This document shows positions 1-6,127 of a stretch of 6,347 bases of DNA, one piece after another. The stretch comes from JBBAGE01 sp041655055 (GTDB taxonomy: Bacteria; Pseudomonadota; Alphaproteobacteria; Rhodobacterales; Rhodobacteraceae), in the NCBI GenBank assembly GCA_041655055.1, contig JBBAGE010000131.1:1-6347 (forward strand), written 5' to 3'. Below the pieces are notes generated by a model. It saw only the letters and a program-made list of their open reading frames with translations, was not told the DNA's origin and did not search any database. Numbering within the stretch: the stretch's first letter is position 1; each line of letters begins with the position of its first letter. A program made the position numbers and the translations under genes.

Positions 1-406
1 TATCCTTGACCAGCCAGTTATGTTTGGTGCAGGGGCGGGTGATGCCGACGGTATCGGCCTCTTGAAAGGCATCGGTGCCGACGGCAAAGGTGGGCACCTG
101 ACCGGTCAGCACCACGATCGGAATGCTGTCCATCAGCGCATCGGTGAGCCCGGTGACCGCATTCGTAGCCCCGGGGCCCGATGTGACCAGCGCCACCCCC
201 GGTTTGCCGGTGGAGCGGGCATAGCCTTCGGCGGCGTGGACGGCGCCTTGTTCGTGGCGCACAAGAACGTGCTGGATATCGTTTTGCTGAAAGATTTCGT
301 CATAGATCGGCAGCACGGCGCCGCCGGGATATCCGAATACAACGTCCACGCCCTGATCTTTCAGGGCCTGAACCACCATTTTCGCGCCGGTCATTTGACG
401 TGTCAT
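1..406 (-). CDS. ilvB: Acetolactate synthase large (catalytic) subunit, N-terminal part
   Basis: This enzyme condenses two pyruvates to 2-acetolactate, or pyruvate plus 2-oxobutyrate to 2-aceto-2-hydroxybutyrate. It is the first common step of Val/Leu and Ile synthesis and uses thiamine diphosphate, FAD and Mg2+. Only the first 135 codons lie in the window; the 3' end is cut off at base 1. The visible part is the TPP-enzyme N-terminal domain: the FGYPGGAVLPIYD motif near residues 24-36, the RHEQGAVHAAEGYAR motif with the glutamate that activates the cofactor (Glu52), the SGPGATN loop, and the FQEAD-VGI-P-TKHN signature near the cut end. The start is ATG at 406, preceded by GGAG at 415-418 with 8-nt spacing; a second in-frame ATG at 394 lacks this. 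It sits directly behind a leader-peptide attenuator. The family is certain; the symbol could equally be ilvI, since the small-subunit gene is not in view. Confidence 0.96.
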   Translation of the reverse strand, partial: MTRQMTGAKMVVQALKDQGVDVVFGYPGGAVLPIYDEIFQQNDIQHVLVRHEQGAVHAAEGYARSTGKPGVALVTSGPGATNAVTGLTDALMDSIPIVVLTGQVPTFAVGTDAFQEADTVGITRPCTKHNWLVKD

Positions 407-435
407 CTTTTGCTCTCCGTGCCGCTACGCTTATC

Positions 436-466
436 AAATAAAAAAGCCCCCGATACGGGCGGGGGC
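436..466 (-). terminator. Intrinsic terminator of the ilv attenuator
   Basis: On the minus strand a perfect 7-bp stem, GCCCCCG / CGGGGGC (466-460 and 452-446), closes a 7-nt loop and is followed by six T (445-440), an A and three more T. This is a classic Rho-independent terminator. It lies between a leader peptide and the synthase start, only about 30 nt before that start, so it would stop transcripts before the structural gene. That position marks it as an attenuator rather than an end-of-operon terminator. Its 5' arm shares two bases with the 3' arm of the antiterminator. Confidence 0.9.
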
Positions 467-507
467 GCATGGAAACCTGTGTGATCTACCGCTACCGGCC
501 CATGCGC
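465..507 (-). promoter_or_regulatory. Antiterminator arms of the ilv attenuator
   Basis: On the minus strand GCGCATGG (507-500) and CCATGCGC (472-465) are perfectly complementary over 8 bp. The first arm lies inside the last codons of the leader peptide (AAG CGC ATG GGC), just before its stop. The second arm runs into the 5' arm of the terminator, so the two hairpins compete. Inferred logic: a ribosome stalled at the Ile-Val-Ile codons leaves 507-500 free to pair, which blocks the terminator. A ribosome reaching the stop codon covers 507-500, and the terminator forms. I see no convincing additional pause hairpin, only a 5-bp TGTCA/TGACA stem (528-524 with 516-512). Confidence 0.75.
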
Positions 508-539
508 TTGGTGTCAGCATTTATGACAATGGTTGGCAT
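492..539 (-). CDS. ilv leader peptide (attenuator)
   Basis: This is a 15-residue reading frame, MPTIVINADTKRMGR, ending in TAG. It has a strong Shine-Dalgarno AAGGAG at 548-553, 8 nt before the ATG at 539. Codons 4-6 are ATT GTC ATA, giving Ile-Val-Ile; ATA is expected to be rare in such GC-rich DNA. The frame is followed within 30 nt by an intrinsic terminator and overlaps one arm of a competing hairpin. These are the hallmarks of the leader peptides known before ilv operons in Proteobacteria. Its translation, not its product, would sense charged tRNA-Ile and tRNA-Val, and through them control the acetolactate synthase gene behind it. There is no Leu codon, so leucine should have little direct effect. 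It is too short for ordinary ORF calling. Confidence 0.85.
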   Translation of the reverse strand: MPTIVINADTKRMGR

Positions 540-568
540 TGTCCGGGCTCCTTCATGCGTGGGGTGAC

Positions 569-595
569 ATTATGTGCCCATTTCGGGGGCGTCAA
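569..595 (-). promoter_or_regulatory. Probable promoter of the ilv leader and operon
   Basis: On the minus strand TTGACG (595-590) matches the -35 consensus at five of six positions, and CATAAT (574-569) matches the -10 consensus at five of six. The spacer is 15 nt, shorter than the ideal 17. A start near 561-562 would leave only about 8 nt before the leader-peptide Shine-Dalgarno, a compact layout common for attenuated leaders. It lies in the AT-richer gap of about 155 bp between the leader peptide and the end of the bpt gene. I found no convincing terminator for bpt in that gap. Confidence 0.5.
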
Positions 596-695
596 CCGCG
601 TTTTGGCATGAAATCTGTCTCGCGGGCCAAGAAATTTTTACTAAAATTGCCGATTTCGGAGTTTTCGCGAAACTAGTGCAAAAATCGCGGCGGCT

Positions 696-1538
696 TTATG
701 GCTTGCCCGCGGGTGTGCGCCCGCCGGGCAGGGTGATTTGTGCCACCTGTTCGGCAATCGGCGGCGCGTCAAGCGGGTGAGTGTCATCGGTGAAATCATC
801 GGTTTTCGCCAGATCCTGCCAGATGCCATGGCGATAGATTTCCAGCGCCGAAAAATTGGCCTTATAGCCCATCTTCGGGCTGCCGGGCACCCAATAGCCC
901 AGATAAACATAGGGCAGACCGGCCTGACGCGCGATCTCGATATGGTCAAGCACCATAAAGGTGCCAACGCTGTCGGCAATGCGGGCGGGGTCGTAAAAGG
1001 AATAGACCATGCTCAGCCCGTCATCGAGCACATCGGTCAGGCAGGTGGCTACCAACGGGCGGTGATGCCCGTCGGGTTCGGGATCGGTGGTATATTCGAC
1101 CACGCGCGACCGGATCGGCGTTTCCTCGATCATCGCGGCGAATTCGAAAATATCCATATCGGCCATGCCCCCGTCGGCATGACGACTGTCGAGATATTCG
1201 CGAAACAGCGCATATTGCGCCTCGGTCGCCCAAGGGGATGTCGCCTCGCGGCGCAGATCGGCATTGCGTTTCATCACCCGGCGCTGGCTGCGGTTGGGTT
1301 TGAAATCCGCCACCCGGATGCGCGCCGAAAGACAGGCGGCGCAATCGGCGCAAGACGGTCGGTAAAGCACATTTTGCGACCGGCGAAACCCCTGTTTGGA
1401 CAGCGCGTCATTCAGCGTGCTGGCATTGTCGCCTTGCAGCGCGGTGAACAGCTTGCGTTCCATCCGGCCAGCAAGATACGGGCAGGGCTGTGGGGCCGTC
1501 ACATAGAATTGCGGTGCGATCGGTAAGGTATGGCGCAT
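696..1538 (-). CDS. bpt: Aspartate/glutamate leucyltransferase (bacterial arginyl/leucyl-tRNA-protein transferase)
   Basis: The product (280 residues, usual family length) belongs to the ATE/Bpt N-end aminoacyltransferases. Bacterial members transfer leucine from Leu-tRNA to proteins with N-terminal Asp or Glu, which marks them for ClpS/ClpAP degradation in the cytoplasm. The N-terminal domain opens with MRHTLPIAPQFYVT, CPYL (Cys19) and a cysteine cluster SCADCAAC (Cys63, Cys66, Cys69). The C-terminal GNAT-like part has the YVYLGYWVPGSPKMGYKANF motif near residues 212-231. I chose ATG at 1538 because conserved family sequence begins there. A TTG at 1592 would add 18 residues unlike the family. 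The Shine-Dalgarno before 1538 is weak, so translation may depend on the upstream RDD gene, 83 nt away on the same strand. Leucyl rather than arginyl specificity is inferred from bacterial homologues. Confidence 0.94.
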   Translation of the reverse strand: MRHTLPIAPQFYVTAPQPCPYLAGRMERKLFTALQGDNASTLNDALSKQGFRRSQNVLYRPSCADCAACLSARIRVADFKPNRSQRRVMKRNADLRREATSPWATEAQYALFREYLDSRHADGGMADMDIFEFAAMIEETPIRSRVVEYTTDPEPDGHHRPLVATCLTDVLDDGLSMVYSFYDPARIADSVGTFMVLDHIEIARQAGLPYVYLGYWVPGSPKMGYKANFSALEIYRHGIWQDLAKTDDFTDDTHPLDAPPIAEQVAQITLPGGRTPAGKP

Positions 1539-1621
1539 GGCTCGGACATAGGTTGACGGGGTGAGGTTAGCAACCCCGGGGCGCTGCGCCAAGCCATTCC
1601 GGCATGCCTTGTCACAAATGC

Positions 1622-2074
1622 TTAGTGTTCGGCAGCGCGGTTGATGGCGGCTGTGCCCAGAATGTGATCGCTCAGCCCTTGGCCGCGGGCGCTGGTCAGC
1701 ATCAATATGATTGATATCACCTGCGGAAAGAACATCGCGAACCAGATCGCAAACAGCACCGAATGCGCCGCCGCGCGCCCCAGATCAAAACGCGCCCCCG
1801 TGGTGGTGCGAAACTCGATCCCCACCAGCCGCATGCCGGGCGTGGCCGAACTGTTGGCCAGCGTCACGATCCGATAGGCCAGATTGACCACCAGCCAGAG
1901 CAGCGGCAGGAAAAACAGCGCGATAAAGGCCGTGAACGGAATAAGCAGCAGGCAGATCGCGCCCACGATCAGCGTATCAGCGACAAAGGCCAACAGCCGC
2001 TTGGTGGGCACATTGGCATAGAATTCCGGCTGTCTATCGGGATCTGGAAGTCCCCATGCGGTGTGTTCGCTCAT
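1622..2074 (-). CDS. RDD-family integral membrane protein
   Basis: This is a 150-residue inner-membrane protein of the RDD family, whose molecular role is mostly unknown. Family marks are KRLLAFVAD (Arg26 and Asp33) at the start of the first membrane segment, the TPGMRLVGIE motif after the second segment (about 78-87), and QGLSDHILGT near the C-terminus (Asp136). Three hydrophobic segments are visible, roughly residues 27-46, 48-70 and 104-126, with a soluble N-terminus of about 20 residues and no signal peptide. Start ATG at 2074 is preceded by an AGGGG ribosome-binding site; a GTG at 2095 would add seven atypical residues. It lies between the DUF2852 gene (72 nt upstream) and bpt (83 nt downstream), all on the minus strand, so they may be co-transcribed. 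Its substrate or partner cannot be told from sequence. Confidence 0.9.
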   Translation of the reverse strand: MSEHTAWGLPDPDRQPEFYANVPTKRLLAFVADTLIVGAICLLLIPFTAFIALFFLPLLWLVVNLAYRIVTLANSSATPGMRLVGIEFRTTTGARFDLGRAAAHSVLFAIWFAMFFPQVISIILMLTSARGQGLSDHILGTAAINRAAEH

Positions 2075-2107
2075 ATCTGCCCCTGATCTGATCACCCTAT
2101 GATGCCT

Positions 2108-2139
2108 TCACACGGCCCCCGATGAAAGGGGCCGTGTGA
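2108..2139 (-). terminator. Strong intergenic stem-loop without a T tract
   Basis: A perfect 12-bp inverted repeat, TCACACGGCCCC / GGGGCCGTGTGA, with an 8-nt loop lies 7 nt past the stop of the DUF2852 gene and 34 nt before the RDD start. No run of T follows on either strand, so it is not a canonical intrinsic terminator. It could partly terminate, or protect the 3' end of the DUF2852 message after processing, giving different levels of the two transcripts. No separate promoter for the RDD gene is evident between it and position 2074. Confidence 0.5.
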
Positions 2140-2145
2140 TCTGGC

Positions 2146-2535
2146 TTATGCGTTTGTGGGGGTGTCGTCCTCGCTGCGGGCCTTGCGGGCGCGGTCTTCA
2201 AGGAACTGGTCGAACTCGGCCTTGTCCTTGGCCTCGCGCAGCCGCTCAAGAAAGGCCTCAAATGCCTGTTGTTCTTCTTCAAGCCGGCGCAGGGTGTCGA
2301 GCTTGTAGGCATCGAACGCGCTGTTGCCCGAGGAACGGAATGGATGTCTGGGGCCCTTGACCCGGCCACAGGCCTTGCCCGCGAATTTATTCGCCCAGAT
2401 CATATAGGCCAGCAGCGCAAGGCCAATGGGCCAAAAGACGATAAAGCCGAGGACCATGGCCACGATCCACGCCGCTTTGCCCTTGGCATCGAGCCAGGCT
2501 TCGGCTTGGGATGGCCAGGTTGCGATGGTGCTCAT
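2146..2535 (-). CDS. DUF2852 domain membrane protein
   Basis: This is a 129-residue protein matching the DUF2852 family, small alphaproteobacterial membrane proteins of unknown function. After a short N-terminus there is one long hydrophobic segment, about residues 22-47 (AAWIVAMVLGFIVFWPIGLA and beyond), ending in the family-typical YMIWANK. A basic linker rich in Gly, Arg and Pro (50-70) follows. A charged helical stretch of about residues 78-118, rich in Glu, Lys and Arg with regular Leu/Phe spacing (LRRLEEEQQAFEAFLERL), probably forms a coiled coil. Start ATG at 2535 has AGGAG 8 nt upstream; the longer frame from 2613 adds a cysteine-rich stretch that would also cover the probable promoter and operator. 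It is transcribed away from glnE out of a shared control region. I assign no function. Confidence 0.85.
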   Translation of the reverse strand: MSTIATWPSQAEAWLDAKGKAAWIVAMVLGFIVFWPIGLALLAYMIWANKFAGKACGRVKGPRHPFRSSGNSAFDAYKLDTLRRLEEEQQAFEAFLERLREAKDKAEFDQFLEDRARKARSEDDTPTNA

Positions 2536-2563
2536 GGGGTGTGCTCCTGATATTGGTTGGCAA

Positions 2564-2580
2564 TGTAAATAGTGTTCACA
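2564..2580. promoter_or_regulatory. Operator-like dyad, site 1
   Basis: TGTAAATAGTGTTCACA is a 17-bp imperfect dyad of the form TGTNA-N7-TNACA. It covers the predicted transcription start of the DUF2852 promoter (about 2579) and lies between that promoter and the gene's ribosome-binding site, a typical repressor position. A related dyad sits 57 bp away at 2621-2637. The spacing differs from the N6 of classical CRP/FNR half-sites, and I do not recognise the regulator. Confidence 0.45.
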
Positions 2581-2585
2581 TGGCC

Positions 2586-2613
2586 AATATGGGGCCGGGC
2601 ATCGCGCCGTCAA
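2586..2613 (-). promoter_or_regulatory. Probable promoter of the DUF2852 gene
   Basis: On the minus strand TTGACG (2613-2608) is a good -35 element and CATATT (2591-2586) a fair -10, separated by 16 nt. The predicted start is near 2579, leaving a leader of about 43 nt with a clear AGGAG before the ATG at 2535. The promoter lies between two related 17-bp dyads, one over the start site and one just upstream of the -35 element. Confidence 0.45.
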
Positions 2614-2620
2614 GGGGTGA

Positions 2621-2637
2621 TGTTACATTGATTTACA
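2621..2637. promoter_or_regulatory. Operator-like dyad, site 2
   Basis: TGTTACATTGATTTACA has the same TGTNA-N7-TNACA form as the dyad at 2564-2580. Read on the opposite strand, 14 of 20 bases match site 1 with its flanks. The pair share a perfect 9-bp inverted repeat, AATGTAAAT (2562-2570) and ATTTACATT (2631-2639). It lies 7 bp upstream of the DUF2852 -35 element and about 67 bp upstream of the glnE start codon, so it could act on either gene. Confidence 0.42.
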
Positions 2638-2668
2638 TTTTTGCCCCGGCTGCGCGCCTTGATCGCGC

Positions 2669-2696
2669 TTGACGCCATTCACGGGCCGAATAATGC
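2669..2696 (+). promoter_or_regulatory. Possible glnE promoter
   Basis: TTGACG at 2669-2674 resembles the -35 boxes of the other two promoters in the window. It is followed by AATAAT (2689-2694, 14-nt spacer) or TAATGC (2691-2696, 16-nt spacer). Either choice puts the transcription start within a few bases of the glnE ATG at 2704, which would make the message nearly leaderless. This fits the lack of a Shine-Dalgarno before that ATG, but the -10 element is imperfect. Confidence 0.3.
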
Positions 2697-2703
2697 TGTG
2701 GCC

Positions 2704-5508
2704 ATGACATTTTCTGCCCGTATCACCCGCGCGCCCATCCCCTTTGAACCCGCGCGCGGCGCGGATGCCTGTGCCCGATTGGGGCTGACAAGCGGCGCTC
2801 TGGCCGATCTGATCGCGGGGGCTGCGGGCTGTTCGCCCTATCTCAATGATCTGATGCAATCCGAGGCCGATTGGCTGCCCGGTGCGCTGGAGGCCAGGCC
2901 CGAAGATGTGCTGGCCGATCTGCTGGGCGCGATCACGCGGCTTGAGGGCGTGAACGAGGTCGCCATCGGGCTGCGCCGCGCCAAACGGCGGGTGGCGCTT
3001 TTGGCGGCGCTGGCGGATCTGGGCGGGGTCTGGCCGCTTGAGCAGGTCACGGCTGCGCTGACCGATCTGGCCGATGCGGCGGTGCAGCGCGCGATGATCA
3101 CGCTGGTTGCGGCCGAAATCACGCGCGGCAAGATCCCCGGGGCGGGGCCCGATGATATTGCGGATGGCGCGGGCATGGTCGCCTTTGCCATGGGCAAGAT
3201 GGGTGCGCATGAGCTGAACTATTCATCCGATATCGACCTGATCTGCCTGTTCGATGAAGCCCGCTATGATCCGGCGGATTTTCTGGATGCGCGGGCGGCG
3301 TTCATCCGGGTGGCCAGGAAACTGGCCAATATGCTGTCGGAACGCACGGCCGAGGGCTATGTGTTTCGCACCGATCTGCGGCTGCGGCCCGATCCGTCGG
3401 TCACGCCCGTCTGCATATCGATGCTGGCGGCGGAACGTTATTACGAAAGCGTCGGGCGCACATGGGAACGCGCCGCATGGATCAAGGCACGCCCCTGCGC
3501 GGGCGATCTGGCGGCTGGGGCGCGGTTCTTGCAGGAACTGGCGCCGTTCGTGTGGCGCCGGCATCTTGATTTCGCGGCCATTCAGGATGCCCATGACATG
3601 CGGCTGAAAATTCGCGATCACAAACGGCTGGGCGGCCCGATCGTGCTCGAAGGCCATAATATGAAACTCGGTCAGGGCGGCATCCGCGAGATTGAATTTT
3701 TCACCCAGACGCGCCAGTTGATCGCCGGCGGGCGCGATCCCGATTTGCGCGCGCGCGATACGGTGGCCGGGCTTGCGGCGCTGGCGGCCAAGGGTTGGGT
3801 CGCGCCCGCCGATGCCACGACGCTGACCGCCGATTACCGCGCGCACCGCGAAGTCGAACACCGCCTGCAGATGATCGCCGATGCCCAGACCCACAGCCTG
3901 CCCACCGGGGACGAAGGCTTTGCCCGGCTTGCAGCCTTTATGGGCACCGATGCGGATGCCCTGCGGCGCGATCTTTACCAGCGCCTGTCGCGCGTCGCGC
4001 GGCTGACCGAGGGATTCTTTGCCCCCGGCACCCCCGGCCAGCCCACGCCCGAATTGTCGGACGCCGCGCGCGAAATCACCGGGCGCTGGGCGCATTATCC
4101 GGCGCTGCGATCCACCCGCGCGGTGCAGATTTTCAACCGTCTGCGCCCCGATCTGCTGGCGCGGCTGCAACGGCTGGACCGCCCCGACGAGGCGCTGATC
4201 CATTTCGACGGCTTTCTGGCCGGGCTGCCCGCCGGCGTGCAGCTTTTTTCCCTGTTCGAGGCCAATCCGCAACTTGTCGATCTGGTGATCGATATCTGTT
4301 CGACCGCGCCGCATCTGGCGCGCTATCTGTCGCGCAATTCCGCCGTGTTCGATGCGGTGATCGGCGGCGATTTCTTTGCCCCATGGCCGGGCGTGGCGTC
4401 GTTGCAATCCATGCTGGCTGCCATTCTTGCCGATGCGCCCGATTACGAATCCCGCCTCGATGCGGCGCGGCGCTGGGCCAAGGAATGGCATTTCCGCGTT
4501 GGCGTGCATCAGTTGCGCGGGCTGATCGATGCCGATACGGCCGGGCGCGAATATGCCGATCTGGCGCAGGCGGTGGTGGCGGCGATCTGGCCGCATGTGG
4601 TCGCGGAATTTGGCCGCAAACATGGCCCGCCGCCGGGGCGCGGCGCAATGGTTCTGGGCATGGGATCACTGGGGGCAGGGCGGCTGAATGCGGCATCCGA
4701 TCTGGATCTGATCGTGATCTATGATGCCGCCGGCGAGGCCGCGTCCGAGGGGCGCAGACCATTGGCAAGCCGGGCCTATTACGCGCGGCTGACACAGGCA
4801 TTCGTGACCGCGCTAAGCGCGCCGATGGCCGAGGGCAAACTATATGACGTCGATATGCGCCTGCGCCCATCCGGGCGTCAGGGGCCGGTCGCCACATCAA
4901 TCGACGCATTTCGCAGCTATCAGATGTCCGAGGCATGGACATGGGAACATCTGGCGCTCACCCGCGCGCGCCCGGTGGCGGGCGATGCGGGGCTGTGTGA
5001 TGAAATCGCCGCATTTCGCCGCGAATTGCTGGCCATGCCGCGCGATCAGGTGAAACTGCGCGCCGATACCGCCGATATGCGCACAAGGCTTGCCGATGCC
5101 AAACCCGCCACCGCCCTGTGGGAGGCCCGCAATGGCCCAGGCCGGTTGATGGATATCGAACTGATTGCACAGGCCGCAGCCCTTTTGGCGGCAGAGCCAT
5201 CGCAAAATGTGCTCGATCAGCTCGCAGCCGGGGGGCGGCTGGGGTGGTTCACGGGCGATGAAGTGACGCTGCTGATCCGCGCCTATCGGCTGTTCTGGAG
5301 CCTGCGTTCCGCCGCAAGGTTGCTCAGCGGCGATGACATCGACGCAGACCGCATCGGCCAGCGCGGCATGGCCTATCTGCTGCGCGCCACCGGCGCGCGC
5401 GACGAGGCAGACCTGGCCGCGGCACTATCGCAGACTGCCGATGCTGCGGACGCGGTGATCACCGCGCTTCTGGCGCGCCAAGTGCCCCGGCTGCAGGCTG
5501 CGCCGTAA
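2704..5508 (+). CDS. glnE: Bifunctional glutamine synthetase adenylyltransferase / adenylyl-removing enzyme
   Basis: The product (934 residues; the E. coli enzyme has 946) adds AMP to, and removes it from, a tyrosine of glutamine synthetase, switching it off and on in response to glutamine and PII protein. Two nucleotidyltransferase halves are visible. The N-terminal adenylyl-removing half has GKMGAHELNYSSDIDL (Asp176, Asp178) and DLRLRPD (Asp224). The C-terminal adenylylating half has GSLGAGRLNAASDLDL (Asp666, Asp668) and VDMRLRPSGRQG (Asp717). Each is followed by a helical GlnD-type domain (roughly 285-420 and 800-920). All catalytic aspartates are present. In the second half Ser655 stands where many homologues have Lys (GKLGG). 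I chose ATG at 2704: upstream codons to a TTG at 2641 overlap probable control elements. No Shine-Dalgarno is seen. It diverges from the DUF2852 gene, and no terminator follows; a repeat array begins 12 bp after the stop. Confidence 0.97.
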   Translation: MTFSARITRAPIPFEPARGADACARLGLTSGALADLIAGAAGCSPYLNDLMQSEADWLPGALEARPEDVLADLLGAITRLEGVNEVAIGLRRAKRRVALLAALADLGGVWPLEQVTAALTDLADAAVQRAMITLVAAEITRGKIPGAGPDDIADGAGMVAFAMGKMGAHELNYSSDIDLICLFDEARYDPADFLDARAAFIRVARKLANMLSERTAEGYVFRTDLRLRPDPSVTPVCISMLAAERYYESVGRTWERAAWIKARPCAGDLAAGARFLQELAPFVWRRHLDFAAIQDAHDMRLKIRDHKRLGGPIVLEGHNMKLGQGGIREIEFFTQTRQLIAGGRDPDLRARDTVAGLAALAAKGWVAPADATTLTADYRAHREVEHRLQMIADAQTHSLPTGDEGFARLAAFMGTDADALRRDLYQRLSRVARLTEGFFAPGTPGQPTPELSDAAREITGRWAHYPALRSTRAVQIFNRLRPDLLARLQRLDRPDEALIHFDGFLAGLPAGVQLFSLFEANPQLVDLVIDICSTAPHLARYLSRNSAVFDAVIGGDFFAPWPGVASLQSMLAAILADAPDYESRLDAARRWAKEWHFRVGVHQLRGLIDADTAGREYADLAQAVVAAIWPHVVAEFGRKHGPPPGRGAMVLGMGSLGAGRLNAASDLDLIVIYDAAGEAASEGRRPLASRAYYARLTQAFVTALSAPMAEGKLYDVDMRLRPSGRQGPVATSIDAFRSYQMSEAWTWEHLALTRARPVAGDAGLCDEIAAFRRELLAMPRDQVKLRADTADMRTRLADAKPATALWEARNGPGRLMDIELIAQAAALLAAEPSQNVLDQLAAGGRLGWFTGDEVTLLIRAYRLFWSLRSAARLLSGDDIDADRIGQRGMAYLLRATGARDEADLAAALSQTADAADAVITALLARQVPRLQAAP

Positions 5509-5519
5509 CATACGCGGGC

Positions 5520-6127
5520 TCGCGGGCCGGTTCCATTGCGCTTCTTGGCGGAATTTCGCCCACCTTGTCGGCTGTGCTGCCGGGCAAAGCCACAGCAGCG
5601 GATGCGGCGTTTACCGCGCCTTGGTGCGGGCGGTGCCGTGCGGCGACCTTCGCCCCGTGGCCGTCGCCCTGTCGCGGGCCGCTTCCACTGCACGTTCCGG
5701 CGGGATTTCCTCCGCCTTGTCACTGGATGCCGGGCAAAGCCACAGCGGTGGAGGCGGCGATCAGCGCGTTTTGGCGCGCGGCCGGTGTCGAAGCTGCAGC
5801 CCGCGCCGTGACACGCGCAGGATTGCGAGTCGGTTCATCTGCGCTTCTCGGCGGGATTTCGCCTCTCTTGTCAGCGGACTGCCTGCAAAGCCACCAATGC
5901 CGCGATCATCGCCCACTGATGCGGTTGGTGTTGGGATGGCAGTCCGTGCCGTGACCGTCGCCCCGTCGCGGGCCAGTTGATCTGCACTTCCCGACGGGAT
6001 TTCCTCCGCCTTGTCGGCTGTGCTGCCGCGCAACGCCACAGCGGCGGTTGCGACGATCATTGCGCTTTGGTGGGGCGAGGGCGGGCGGTGATCAGGTTGG
6101 TTTATCAGCGCCATCAGCGCGGCCCTG
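5520..6127. repeat. Diverged tandem array, about 150-bp units (four copies)
   Basis: Four head-to-tail units align by eye: 5520-5671, 5672-5823, 5824-5965 and 5966-6127. Each opens with a version of TCGCGGGCC-GTTCCA. It then has a GGCGGGATTTC block and CTTGTC, followed by the core GCAAAGCCAC at 5584, 5734, 5885 and 6030 (core spacing 150, 151 and 145 bp), and usually a GGCGGCGATCA-GCGC block. Small inverted repeats recur, such as GGCGG/CCGCC around GATTTCCT and GCTGTG/CACAGC around the core in units 1 and 4. On the minus strand the units encode alignable peptides, for example AVALPGSTADK and EIPPRSA, consistent with an ancestral 50-codon repeat. Indels of one or two bases put neighbouring stretches in different frames, so no intact protein is encoded. 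It is either a decayed repeat-protein gene or a non-coding repeat family; I cannot name it. Confidence 0.7.

Noticed and set aside
20..484. Plus-strand frame opposite the acetolactate synthase gene
   Set aside because: It is antisense to a clearly recognised enzyme and also runs across its attenuator; it has no recognisable domain.
738..1526. Plus-strand frame of 262 codons opposite bpt
   Set aside because: It is the complement-strand shadow of a confidently identified leucyltransferase.
1580..1590. GGCGC-T-GCGCC palindrome between the RDD and bpt genes as a terminator
   Set aside because: The loop would be a single base and no T run follows, so it is not credible as a hairpin terminator.
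1539..1592. Longer bpt start at a TTG codon (1592)
   Set aside because: The 18 added residues do not resemble the family N-terminus, while conserved sequence begins at the ATG at 1538.
3223..4623. Long open frame on the minus strand opposite glnE (466 codons), with others at 2623-3210 and 4133-4942
   Set aside because: They lie wholly or almost wholly opposite a confident glnE, have low-complexity Arg/Gly/Ala/Gln-rich translations and no family resemblance; such antisense frames are expected from GC-rich codon use.
5520..6127. CRISPR array
   Set aside because: The units are about 150 bp and diverged along their whole length; there are no short identical repeats with unique spacers and no cas genes.
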